From DASWNP01 sp036399175 (GTDB lineage: Bacteria; Acidobacteriota; Blastocatellia; Pyrinomonadales; Pyrinomonadaceae): a DNA stretch of 64,000 nt. How positions within the stretch are numbered: position 1 is the first letter of the stretch; each line of letters begins with the position of its first letter. Position numbers and translations under genes: made by a program. Shown here piece after piece: positions 10,101 through 17,694 of this stretch. The notes below the pieces were generated by a model that ran no database searches, was not told the origin of the DNA, and was given only the letters and a program-made list of their open reading frames with translations. The stretch lies in contig DASWNP010000053.1 of assembly GCA_036399175.1 (NCBI GenBank), positions 1 through 64,000 on the forward strand, in the 5' to 3' direction.

Positions 10101-10504
10101 GCTTTCTTTTCGATAATCTCATTGACCTTATAAATATCCGTCTGCCGATCCAAATATTCAGTGTCGGAGTCTAATACGCTCAGTCGGTTAACATCATGAT
10201 TACCAGGTACTATAAATACGTTCTCCAGCGGAACACCGCTCCCACTGCCAAAAGATTGGCGCACAGAATTGAGAAAACCTTGCGCCAGTTCATACTGAGA
10301 TGGCATAACCGGACTCTCTTTGTTTAAAGGTTGTCCGAAAGCTACATCACCTGTAAACACGAACAAGTCCGGATTCAGTCCGTAGGTCCTTTGCATAACA
10401 TCAAAATCATCTAATAGCGTATCGGTAACTTGCTGAACTTCCCAATTTGTAGGGTTGCCAGCGTGAAGATCCGATAGATGTAGCCACGTAACGATTCTGC
10501 TCAT
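7172..10504 (-). CDS. Calcineurin-like phosphoesterase/STAND NTPase/TPR protein
   Basis: A 1110-residue three-part protein. Residues 1-300 form a calcineurin-like metallophosphoesterase with every metal motif: D12-x-H14, G52-D53, G101-N-H-D104, H226-H227 and G254-H-Q-H257. Residues ~375-700 are an NB-ARC/STAND NTPase with Walker A GSPGQGKT (403-410) and Walker B ALIILDSFE (469-477). The C-terminal ~380 residues are TPR-like helical repeats. This is effector, switch and sensor in the order typical of STAND immune proteins, with a phosphoesterase as effector. ATG 10504 is preferred to 10525 because it follows GAGGT at good spacing and begins directly with the first phosphoesterase strand. It is separated by only 27 bases from murE upstream, so the two genes look like one transcript. 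Confidence 0.85.
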   Translation of the reverse strand: MSRIVTWLHLSDLHAGNPTNWEVQQVTDTLLDDFDVMQRTYGLNPDLFVFTGDVAFGQPLNKESPVMPSQYELAQGFLNSVRQSFGSGSGVPLENVFIVPGNHDVNRLSVLDSDTEYLDRQTDIYKVNEIIEKKATQWSRFASRLSEYRNFLEKYNYKHLLEDPDRLVYSNVRDVGGCKVNIAGFNSAWSSGRDKEKGKLWLCGRWQLSKAWHDLRKADLSIVLMHHPVNWYTEHEDPSVSTLLEGNFNFFLHGHQHDIWVDERTNGHVRIAAAACYDRIDRDNGYNLVRLNLDNGEGQVWLRQYDRRTGTWKAQTIPGHTDLEGIWELKEWQHFKERHGGAASSPPRMTRAASINAASAAITTDPYPMHRRVYLTQTPIGRDVDRDNAIDLLRDRRILLLYGSPGQGKTMLARYVAVTLNESNQYPDGVFEVDLQNEKQVTNISKQIGGALGDPDAANPLNLLSSKRALIILDSFESILRNNNIEQVGRFLRSLIDSLSGGSTVIITSQVRFDIAGLALQPVKVLRSEDAIKLFHLESNYLFKDESEEKVADFISDKLGRHALSIKIVARFSYSAKVDFDKLSRLWQEKFADIAEFKINVPIDEKNLTASFELSYETLEDEEQLFFLAMSLLPDGILGSQVSEIWGDKETTAIKAFAMLENRSLIEGEERRHKMLGPIFLYAQNKRRSVESNRTHRLREALAQSAEAIDKFYSTFVQTHAPQGEDKDPRYKNQLIQEHFHNIHAFLDRRIDPSTNPLTLAAAECVLLLYWAYHNNLSGYKNVISSAEDAVHYFDRAADVFRINNDMEKVMSCRYYSGNILWLRGENERARPYFHEVLNSGYSSTEIKYETKRAFAHFEYKIGSIRNSANLYEKYVKESYEEMNPQYRLKCWTGLLDAYRKLEEFDEAEKCFKAAMADMAQIPDVSLNIRGNIIRGYAYVLLVQANLVGAKDKYLEALEIFYKVSEFGQAHCRRGLGDVYVRLQNFDGAENEFSQAEKLYDKAGKNPSLGVGLVLLGRGRLALARGDLSNALGFFKQAADLFSPQNLNEPFEQAQAHELIGDALRRSLDIEGALGYYQLALNRYERTDCERAASRVMQLIARLESALPLN

Positions 10505-10531
10505 ATAAGACCTCGGTAGAAGCAATTTTAG

Positions 10532-11989
10532 TTATCTAACGGCCATAAGACTCTCTTCCAGAACGACTTTATCTTCAAAAGGGATTTTTTGATTGCCGAT
10601 GAACTGATACTTCTCATGGCCTCTCCCTGCCACAAGCACAATGTCGCCAGGACGAGCCATATTACAGGCTTTCTGTATTGCTTCTCTCCTATCAACTATA
10701 ATCAGTGCCTTATCTCCAATCACTACAGGAAAGTCTTGTTGCATGTCTTGAATGATCGCTAGCGGATCCTCTGAGCGAGGATTATCTGAGGTTAGAATAA
10801 CGACATCGCTATTTTCATAAGCGATCTTGCCCATTTCTGGTCGCTTTTCTTTGTCTTTGTCACCACCGCAGCCGACCACTGTTATTAGCCTTCCCCCTTC
10901 AGCTTTAACCTCATTGACACTCGCTAAGATCTTTTCCAAGCCATCTGGGGTATGAGCAAAATCCACTATCCCTGAAATGCCTTTGACCTCTGGGACAAAA
11001 TCGAATCTCCCTTCTACCGGATCTAATTCAGGAATTACCTCAAGAATTCTTGATCTATCACCCCCAAGTAACAAAGAGGCTGCATAAGCAGCTAGAATAT
11101 TGTAGGCATTGAATCTCCCTTTAAGTTTAGCTCTAACCACCGAACCATCTAAATTGAGAACCAGACCTGCTGCATTGGTTTCCATCACTTGGCATTTGAA
11201 ATCAGATTGCGAGTTCAGGCTGTATGTCTTCTTGGACGCTTTCGTATCTTTTATAATGAGGTGTCCACGCTCATCGTCTATATTACTAAGAGCGAAGGCA
11301 CCGCTACCGAGACCATCAAAAAACTGCTTCTTCGCGTCGAAGTAGGCCTCCATCGTTTTATGGTAATCAAGGTGGTCATGAGTAAGATTAGTAAATACGC
11401 CTCCTGAAAACACTAACCCTCCGACCCTATTTTGCACGATTGCATGTGAGGTAACTTCCATAAAGCAGTATGTACACCCTGCCTCAACCATCCCGTGCAT
11501 TAATTCGTTTATTTGAATTGCATCAGGCGTAGTATGTGTAGAGGGAATGATATCTTCATTTATCTGATTCCGGATAGTAGATAGGAAGCCGACGTTATAC
11601 CCAAGAGCGCGAAATATTCTCGCAAGCAGCGTTACCGTAGTCGTTTTACCATTCGTTCCTGTTACCCCAACAAGTTTCATACGTTCGGAAGGCCGATTGT
11701 AGAAGTTAGCTGCGATCTGCCCTAGTGCCTCACTGCTGCTAGCAACTCTGACGTAAGTTACGTTAGGGTGAATATGCTCCGGGAACTTCTCGCAAACTAT
11801 TGCGTGGGCTCCCTTTTCAATAGTCCCTTCGATGAAAATATGCCCATCAACCTGTGTACCAGGCACTGCTACATAGAGTCCTTCCTGCTCGACCTTTCTA
11901 GAATCAAAAGCCGGAGAACTAATAGATATATCGAGAGAGCCTTTAATCTCCAAAACATTTATACCTTGAAGCATCTCTTCTAGTGTCAT
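10532..11989 (-). CDS. murE: UDP-N-acetylmuramoyl-L-Ala-D-Glu:diaminopimelate ligase-type protein (MurE)
   Basis: A full-length 485-residue Mur ligase. MurE adds the third residue to the peptidoglycan stem peptide in the cytosol using ATP. The ATP loop TGTNGKTT is at 110-117, the substrate motif THTTPD at 151-156, the carbamylated lysine candidate K220 in DAKKQFF, and the C-terminal DNPR (402-405), the signature of meso-diaminopimelate selection. GCGGDKDKEKRP is intact. The start follows AGGAG at seven bases. A murE normally sits in the division/cell-wall cluster. Here it is alone, in AT-rich sequence, immediately upstream of a phosphoesterase-STAND gene. It may be an auxiliary acquired copy or a component or guard partner of that system. 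The family call is secure; the biological role is not. Confidence 0.9.
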   Translation of the reverse strand: MTLEEMLQGINVLEIKGSLDISISSPAFDSRKVEQEGLYVAVPGTQVDGHIFIEGTIEKGAHAIVCEKFPEHIHPNVTYVRVASSSEALGQIAANFYNRPSERMKLVGVTGTNGKTTTVTLLARIFRALGYNVGFLSTIRNQINEDIIPSTHTTPDAIQINELMHGMVEAGCTYCFMEVTSHAIVQNRVGGLVFSGGVFTNLTHDHLDYHKTMEAYFDAKKQFFDGLGSGAFALSNIDDERGHLIIKDTKASKKTYSLNSQSDFKCQVMETNAAGLVLNLDGSVVRAKLKGRFNAYNILAAYAASLLLGGDRSRILEVIPELDPVEGRFDFVPEVKGISGIVDFAHTPDGLEKILASVNEVKAEGGRLITVVGCGGDKDKEKRPEMGKIAYENSDVVILTSDNPRSEDPLAIIQDMQQDFPVVIGDKALIIVDRREAIQKACNMARPGDIVLVAGRGHEKYQFIGNQKIPFEDKVVLEESLMAVR

Positions 11990-12837
11990 GATGGACTCCT
12001 ATTAATTTAGATGGGTAGCCGGAGGTTATTCTCCGGTTGCACTATTCATGAGAAGTCACCCCTCGAAAAGGGATTAGTTTCTTTTACGGTGTAGAGTGTT
12101 TGCGCGTGAGGCTGTGGGTAAAGAACTACGTGTTGAGTTTACTTATTCATTATGCTTTCGTTTACCCTCGCTGACTTTACTTGGAAGGATATACTTCTGT
12201 CTTCTTCGCTAGACAGCTAATGCGACATGCCAACACGTGCTAGGTTTAGCTAATTCCGGGCTCGAAATATAAAGTACAAAACTTTGATGCCGTAGAGTAG
12301 GAAGAATCGGATCTCATAGACTTGCTCAGCAGCAAGGATCCGTAGGTTAAACCATTGCTGAAGAAGACATGAGGGTTTTGTCTCTAGGCTGCGTCATATA
12401 CTTTGAATTGCACTCCAAAGATTAAGCGACGCTTCGCTGATGCCTTAATAGACTTAAAACCATTATTGCGCCTCTATGCTCATATCAACGTGAGTATTTA
12501 TACTATTTTCAATTACTACCCTGCAATCTTTATATTGGAGGGTATTCCCATAACCGTAAAACAATGTTATTATAATTTTTGGATGGTGACTTATGAAGCA
12601 TGATTCATAAGTGGCAATCTTTGAATCAAGTAGCAGGGTCTCCCAACTCTACTTGAAGTAAAGCGGGATGATTCAAATCCCCCGAAACCGCGATAAGCGG
12701 AACAAATCAAATCCCTGCCCTGTGACAAATCAAATCCCTCTCAGGAATAAAGAACAAGGACACGACTGTCATCCCGGAATAAAGTTCTGTTCTCCGGAAT
12801 AAAGTTCTTGGATGCTCATTAACTCATGTGGTGAATG
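11990..12837. other. AT-rich intergenic region at the island edge
   Basis: No credible gene in 848 bases. Just upstream of murE is a 6-bp hairpin (CCGGAG 12019-12024, CTCCGG 12031-12036), which would be transcribed in a murE leader if the promoter lies further right. Short open frames around 12403-12603 lack ribosome sites and family features. The right end carries short direct repeats, listed separately, directly before the composition changes to GC-rich. Confidence 0.6.
12702..12808. repeat. Two families of short direct repeats at the island boundary
   Basis: ACAAATCAAATCCCT occurs at 12702-12716 and 12725-12739, with a partial TCAAATCCC near 12673. CCGGAATAAAGTTCT occurs at 12774-12788 and 12794-12808, with a diverged copy CAGGAATAAAGAAC at 12742-12755. 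Spacing is about 20-30 bases. Clustered short repeats of this kind resemble the multiple terminal repeats of some insertion sequences (IS21 type, for example), so this may be a remnant end. No transposase remains here. Confidence 0.55.
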
Positions 12838-13446
12838 TTAGCGTTTGGCGAGAGGAATAACCAGTTTGTGACCGGTGTGGGTCTGCGAAAATTTGACCAG
12901 TTTGATATCTACCAGACCAGCCCTTTTTCCGGCGTCGTAAACGTCACTTTCCTTGATATGCTGTTTACCTTTGGGTGCGATTATCCAGATCGCGCCATCT
13001 CTGTTCATGTAGTCTTGTAATCGGTCTATCTTACGGAGCGCTTGCTTGCTTTCAGTTCGCAGAAAAATAATATCGGCACCTTTCGTCAATCTACCTGTGA
13101 AAACATTCGAGGTTCGTTCTTTCAACTGCTGTAAAAAACTTTCATCCGAGACGCCGAGCAAGACGACTTTCGCGTCAGGTTTAACGCCCAGCTTGTCGAG
13201 CAAGCCCTTCGGGTTGAGAATCTTCGACAGCCACTTTTCCGCATGTGCGCCTAGTTCAAAGACAGCGGTTTGACCCTCGAAGTTGATCTTCAGCAGACCT
13301 TCAGCCGTCTCGGCGGATTTCACATTCTTTAGAGGAATATCCAAGCGGTAGTCGCCGCGAAAGCGTAAGGCTTCGGTCTCAAGCATAGCCTTACCGCTTG
13401 AAGTCTTACCTTTGAATTTAACTTTACAATCAACTTGCTGTCCCAT
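12838..13446 (-). CDS. DUF3052-like protein
   Basis: A 202-residue soluble protein. The C-terminal half (LGVKPDAKVVLLGV, then IWIIAPKG, then AGLVDIK) matches the DUF3052 pattern as I remember it. The N-terminal ~80 residues form a separate beta-rich module (FKGKTSSGKAMLETE). Function is unknown for this family. The start ATG follows AAGGGACGAAAG. It overlaps the upstream phosphopantetheinyl transferase gene by 17 bases, so it is the last gene of the large minus-strand operon, and its stop lies right at the border with the AT-rich island. It may be translationally coupled to the operon without being part of the polyketide chemistry. Confidence 0.7.
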   Translation of the reverse strand: MGQQVDCKVKFKGKTSSGKAMLETEALRFRGDYRLDIPLKNVKSAETAEGLLKINFEGQTAVFELGAHAEKWLSKILNPKGLLDKLGVKPDAKVVLLGVSDESFLQQLKERTSNVFTGRLTKGADIIFLRTESKQALRKIDRLQDYMNRDGAIWIIAPKGKQHIKESDVYDAGKRAGLVDIKLVKFSQTHTGHKLVIPLAKR

Positions 13447-14131
13447 CTTTCGTCCCTTTCAACGCAGTGCCGACATCATCGCTGAAACCGACCGACATAG
13501 CCAACCGCCCATAAGTACCGGCAGACAGCAGACAGCCGTTCATGTTGTGGATTCTCTCAGGAACTGCGAGCCACAAGCGACCCTCATGGCGCAGCACTTT
13601 CATGTCGTGGACGTATCCGATGACGCCTTGCCCTGTTAGTTTGCCGTAAGCTTCCTTGAGCGTCCAATATAGGCGAGCCTCCTCGGCCCCTCCGAGTTGC
13701 GATAATTCAGCTTCGGTGAAAAAGCTGGCGGCGGGACGCACGCGTGAGCCTGCGGCTTCTATGTCCAACCCAACACGCCCTCTACCTGCCGGGACGAGCG
13801 CCTCGGCCCACCCGTGCGAATGACTGATTGATACCGAGTGACACAACCCGTCGTCATGTAAGCAGACGGGGCGACGGTCGTAGAGTGGGTAGACCTCTAT
13901 CGCGCTTAGGTTCTTGGGTGGAAGTCCCAGAGCATTACGGTAGAGGGTCGCGCAGAGCTTTGCCGCGAGACGCCCGCCGATGAACTCCGTTCTTCTCTTG
14001 ATGGTTACGCATCTGTCCCACAGTTGTCGCTCTCGATAGGCCAGTAGATCGTCCACAAAGCATGGATCGTCGGAGATGCGGCGGGCGACAAGCGATAGCG
14101 CAACGACCGCGCAATATCCGAGAAGAGTCAC
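13430..14131 (-). CDS. 4'-phosphopantetheinyl transferase, Sfp type
   Basis: This 233-residue enzyme transfers the phosphopantetheine arm from CoA to a conserved serine of an acyl carrier protein. The family motifs are clear: SISHSHGWA (101-109), GLDIE (121-125, Mg ligands D123 and E125) and WTLKEAYGK (156-164, with K159, E160, K164). Length matches the Sfp group rather than the short AcpS group, which is usual for secondary metabolism. It starts at GTG 14131 after AAGGAAATAGCACC, four bases after the multicopper oxidase stop. The natural substrate is the ACP at 26626-26910 in the same operon. Confidence 0.9.
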   Translation of the reverse strand: MTLLGYCAVVALSLVARRISDDPCFVDDLLAYRERQLWDRCVTIKRRTEFIGGRLAAKLCATLYRNALGLPPKNLSAIEVYPLYDRRPVCLHDDGLCHSVSISHSHGWAEALVPAGRGRVGLDIEAAGSRVRPAASFFTEAELSQLGGAEEARLYWTLKEAYGKLTGQGVIGYVHDMKVLRHEGRLWLAVPERIHNMNGCLLSAGTYGRLAMSVGFSDDVGTALKGTKDGTAS

Positions 14132-14135
14132 GGTG

Positions 14136-15317
14136 CTATTTCCTTAAATGTCTTAGCGCAGAGTGACGCCAAGTTGCTCTTAACTGCTCGACGCCCGGCC
14201 CCACCGGCCCCTCACCCTCGGCCGGAGAATCGAGCTTACCGACGAAGACGTGAGTCATCATGCCGCCCGGATAAATGCCGGCGTTGCTCTGATGCGCTGC
14301 GGCGTGACAGTGTAGAGGCCACTCACCGGGATTGTTTGCGACGAATACTATATCGACCCTTTCCCCCGGCCCCACGGCGACGGTGTCCATCTCAAGCGGC
14401 TCGGCCATCGGCGCGCCGTCTTTGTGCGTGACCAGAAAGCTGTGGCCGTGAAGATGCATGAAATGCGGCTGCGCGCCAGCGTTGATGAATCGCAGACGAA
14501 TCACTTCTCCGACTTCGGCTCTGACCGGCTCGGTTGCGGGGAACGAATGGCCGTTGATGGTGAAGAAGTCGGAGTCGTACATCTCACGCGGCCCGCCCAG
14601 TTGACCACCGCGCGCGAATCGGCTGTTCCATTCCTGTAGCAGCATCACGATGTCCTTATCCACTTCAGGCTCGGGCACGCGCGGCAGAATAATGAGCGCC
14701 CCGGCCATGCCTCGATTAAGGTGCTCGTTGGTGTTGAAGTGGCAGTGATAGAAATGCGTTCCGGCAGGCCGGGCGATGTACTCATATGTGAAACTCTCGC
14801 CGGGCTCAACGGGCTGCGCGGATTTGCCTGCGGCATTCGCGCCGTGATGCGCCGTACCGTGCGACGGCGGGACGCCGTCCATTCGCTGCGGTACGAAGAG
14901 TCCGTGCGAATGGATGGTGTGCGGGACGGAAGTTTCGTTGACGAGGCGGAGGCGAACCCAATCGCCCTCGCGCGCGATGAGAGTTGGAGCGGGGATGCTC
15001 CCGCCGAATGCCCAGACTTTGTAAGGAGTGCCGTCGGCGAGCTTGTGTTCCTGCTCCGCCACCGTCAACACGTACTCCCAGATGGTGCGCCCCTGCTCTT
15101 GGTAAGGCCCCCGCTTTTTGAAAAGGCCGTCGGCAGAGCTTTTCGACGGCTGTGGCTGTGCCGGTCTGTGCCTGCCTTTGACCGCTGCTGAGGACTTGAC
15201 CCTGTGAGAGACCGAGTGCTGACCGAGAGCCGACGCGCCGCCCAAACAGCCCGCTATCGAGAGCGCGCAGACTAAGGCCGCCGTCATCACCCGACCCGTG
15301 TCGTCTCGTCGTAACAC
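14136..15317 (-). CDS. Multicopper oxidase, predicted lipoprotein
   Basis: A 393-residue exported copper oxidase with two cupredoxin domains. Domain one has HTIHSHG (H133, H136, H138) and HFYHCHFNTNEHL (H188, H191, C192, H193, H199); domain two has PHFMHLHGHSF (H285, H288, H290, H292) and PLHCHAAAHQ (H336, C337, H338, H342). These are copper ligand sets of laccase/nitrite-reductase-like enzymes, which oxidise phenols or metals or reduce small oxides. The N-terminus ALSIAGC carries a plausible lipobox with C24. I keep the GTG at 15317 because GGAGGAGG lies 11 bases upstream. In this operon an oxidase acting on phenolic polyketide products, or accepting electrons from the neighbouring cytochrome c, is an attractive inference. 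Confidence 0.88.
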   Translation of the reverse strand: MLRRDDTGRVMTAALVCALSIAGCLGGASALGQHSVSHRVKSSAAVKGRHRPAQPQPSKSSADGLFKKRGPYQEQGRTIWEYVLTVAEQEHKLADGTPYKVWAFGGSIPAPTLIAREGDWVRLRLVNETSVPHTIHSHGLFVPQRMDGVPPSHGTAHHGANAAGKSAQPVEPGESFTYEYIARPAGTHFYHCHFNTNEHLNRGMAGALIILPRVPEPEVDKDIVMLLQEWNSRFARGGQLGGPREMYDSDFFTINGHSFPATEPVRAEVGEVIRLRFINAGAQPHFMHLHGHSFLVTHKDGAPMAEPLEMDTVAVGPGERVDIVFVANNPGEWPLHCHAAAHQSNAGIYPGGMMTHVFVGKLDSPAEGEGPVGPGVEQLRATWRHSALRHLRK

Positions 15318-15339
15318 GCTTCGCCGAACCTCCTCCGAT

Positions 15340-16596
15340 TTAAGTGGCTGCCGACATCACCATCGCCGAATGGATGCCGGAGAAGCCGCTGCTGAGCTTG
15401 ACTATGTGCCGTAGGCTGGCGCGGCGTGCGTGATTCGCCACGTAGTCCAAGTCGCAGCCCTCGTCCGGACAATCGAGGTTGGTCGTCGGAAAGAGCTGTT
15501 GCTTATCGAGAGCGAGAGCGCAGGCCACCATCTCGATGGCGTTGGAGGCTCCGAGCGCGTGGCCGACCATCGACTTCAGTGAGTTGACGGTAATCTGAGC
15601 GGCGCGTGAGCCGAGCGCCGACTTGATGGCGTTCGTCTCGCAGAGATCGTTCTGCTTCGTCGAACTGCCGTGAGCGTTGATGTGGTCTACGTCGAGAGCG
15701 CCGATGCGCGCGTCCTTCAAGGCCAGACAGATACACTCGGCCAGCGCCGCGCCGTCGGCGGGCAAGTCCGTCATGTGATATGAATTGCTCAAGGAAGCGA
15801 AGCCGATTAACTCGGCATAGATGTGCGCGCCGCGCCGGAGGGCATGGCCGCGCTCCTCCAGCACCATGAAGGCCGCGCCCTCGCCGAGCACAAATCCATC
15901 ACGCTCACGGTCGTATGGACGCGAAGCATGCTGCGGGTCGGAGTTGCGCCGTGTGAGCGCGCCGATCACGTCGAAGGCGGAGAAGACGACCGGCGTCAGC
16001 GGAGCTTCCGAGGAGCCGGTCAGGGCGATGTCGGAAGTTCCCATCCGAACAAGCTCGAAGCCTGTGGCGATGGCGTCCAGCCCCGCCGTGCAGCCGGTCG
16101 AGACGGTCAGCACCGGCCCTTCGCAACCGCAGACCGCCGCCAATTCATAAGCCATGCTGTGGAATGACATTTGGCGAGCCAGGTCTGAGGGAGCACGCGC
16201 GGGATTAAGCCTCCCGCCTTCCTCCATTTGGAGAAAGCTGGCCTCCATCGCCGTCGTGCCGCCGACAGCGTTCCCCAGAACGACGCTGGCGCGACACCCA
16301 CGCACGTCCTCAAGTCCCGCGTCCTGCAACGCCAGCTTGAAGCCCAACTCGCCAAGCCGGAAGTGACGCCCGCCGGGAGCATCCGCGCCGTCGGGCGGCA
16401 GCAGCTCTTCCCGCACACTGGCGACGACGCGCGACTTCAGACACTCGACGGGGAAGCCGAATTGCAAATCGGTCAGAGCGCGCGTCCCGCTCTGCCCATC
16501 TATGATGGCTGCCCAAAAATCCTTGCGCCCAACGCCGACCGGCGTCACCGGCCCGACCCCAGTGATAACGACACGCCTCTGATCGTTGCATCTCAT
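15340..16596 (-). CDS. Beta-ketoacyl-ACP synthase, catalytically complete (KS-alpha-like)
   Basis: A 418-residue FabF-type ketosynthase that extends acyl-ACP chains by decarboxylative Claisen condensation with malonyl-ACP. The full triad is present: C169 in STGCTAGLDAI, H309 in INAHGSST and H346 in KSMVGHALGA, plus K341. It lies in the big minus-strand operon between the cytochrome c gene (4-base gap) and the multicopper oxidase gene. About 10 kb upstream in the same operon sit an ACP and a second ketosynthase-like gene without these residues. That pairing is how type II polyketide KS-alpha and chain-length factor occur. A spare fatty-acid FabF is possible but would not explain the cyclases and the phosphopantetheinyl transferase. 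Confidence 0.92.
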   Translation of the reverse strand: MRCNDQRRVVITGVGPVTPVGVGRKDFWAAIIDGQSGTRALTDLQFGFPVECLKSRVVASVREELLPPDGADAPGGRHFRLGELGFKLALQDAGLEDVRGCRASVVLGNAVGGTTAMEASFLQMEEGGRLNPARAPSDLARQMSFHSMAYELAAVCGCEGPVLTVSTGCTAGLDAIATGFELVRMGTSDIALTGSSEAPLTPVVFSAFDVIGALTRRNSDPQHASRPYDRERDGFVLGEGAAFMVLEERGHALRRGAHIYAELIGFASLSNSYHMTDLPADGAALAECICLALKDARIGALDVDHINAHGSSTKQNDLCETNAIKSALGSRAAQITVNSLKSMVGHALGASNAIEMVACALALDKQQLFPTTNLDCPDEGCDLDYVANHARRASLRHIVKLSSGFSGIHSAMVMSAAT

Positions 16597-16600
16597 CGCT

Positions 16601-17683
16601 TCAACGGCCTCCCACAGTTCCCCCGCCGCTCAAGGAACGTAAGTATTCCACCAGCAGTTGAATGTCGGAATCTTTAATCACGGCTCCCCACGCCGGCATC
16701 ATGGCCGACCTGCCGACGGCGTTGCCGCCGAGCTTAATCGCCGCGTAGAGCCGCTCGTCGGTCAGCATTCCCATCTCCTCCCGGGACGTGTGGTTGCGCG
16801 GCGAGACAAACATGAAGGGGGCGTTGATGCCCTTGCCGTTTCCCTGAACGCCGTGACACTGCGAGCAGTAAACCAGATAGAGCGTTCGCGCGCGGTCGTT
16901 CGACGGCGGAGCGCCGTCCGTGCTCGCCAGAGCGCGCGCCCCCTCAACCTTCGCGGCGAGCGGGCGCGTCTGCCCCTGCCTCTCTGCCGTTTGAAACAGA
17001 TACTCGACGATGGCTCCCATCTGCTCTTTACGCATGGACGGTTTGGGCATGAGACCCGGGCGCCAGTATGTCGGGTCGCTGATGAACGCTGTCGCCCAAC
17101 GGCGGTCGAGACGTTCGGCGGCTGTATAGAGTTCGGGGGCGGATAGGCCGCCCAGTCCGGGGCGCGATTGGTGGCAGGCGCTGCATCCCAGAATCTTTTC
17201 AAAGTGAACCTGCGCGCGAACCTCCGTCACGACTTGAGCAGGTTCGCTCGCGTTCAACTCCTTCTTCAAAGATTCGAGGTAGGCGGCGACGGCTTCGGCC
17301 TCCACGTCTATGAGCGACGGGTGTTCCGGCAGAAGGGATTTATCCACCTGATCGCCGTCCGCAGCACTGACGACGTAGCGGTATGGGAGGTATCCGGCGG
17401 GGCGTATGCGATAAGGCGCGGCGAGCCATTTAGCCATCCATCCCGGTTTGAACTTGCTGCCGGAGTAGGCGAGCGTCGGGGCTTTGCTGCGCGCCATCTC
17501 TATCGGGTCGGGTTGCTCCGTCGCTTGAAACGTGTGACACGCGGCACACTTAACGGCAGCAATTGCCCTCCCGTCGCTCGGCGGCGGCGGCTCTCGCCCT
17601 TCAAACGGGCGGGCGCTGACCGAGTAGAGCACGCAGGCCAAGCTCAGCAGCAACGCCAACTTCAGTGCCGGTCTCGTAGACAT
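16601..17683 (-). CDS. Exported three-haem cytochrome c
   Basis: About 360 residues with a signal peptide (LALLLSLACVLYSVSA) and three covalent haem motifs: CAACH at C46-H50, CSACH in the middle, and CSQCH near residue 270 followed by GVQGNGKGINAP. The sequence around the last motif matches class I cytochrome c domains as in alcohol dehydrogenase subunits or cbb3 CcoP. ATG 17683 is chosen over 17803 because it begins the signal peptide and avoids deep overlap with the cyclase gene. It would carry electrons in the periplasm. Its neighbours suggest it links oxidation of a substrate to the multicopper oxidase or respiratory chain; the partner is inferred. Confidence 0.9.
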   Translation of the reverse strand: MSTRPALKLALLLSLACVLYSVSARPFEGREPPPPSDGRAIAAVKCAACHTFQATEQPDPIEMARSKAPTLAYSGSKFKPGWMAKWLAAPYRIRPAGYLPYRYVVSAADGDQVDKSLLPEHPSLIDVEAEAVAAYLESLKKELNASEPAQVVTEVRAQVHFEKILGCSACHQSRPGLGGLSAPELYTAAERLDRRWATAFISDPTYWRPGLMPKPSMRKEQMGAIVEYLFQTAERQGQTRPLAAKVEGARALASTDGAPPSNDRARTLYLVYCSQCHGVQGNGKGINAPFMFVSPRNHTSREEMGMLTDERLYAAIKLGGNAVGRSAMMPAWGAVIKDSDIQLLVEYLRSLSGGGTVGGR

Positions 17684-17694
17684 GATAGTTATTC

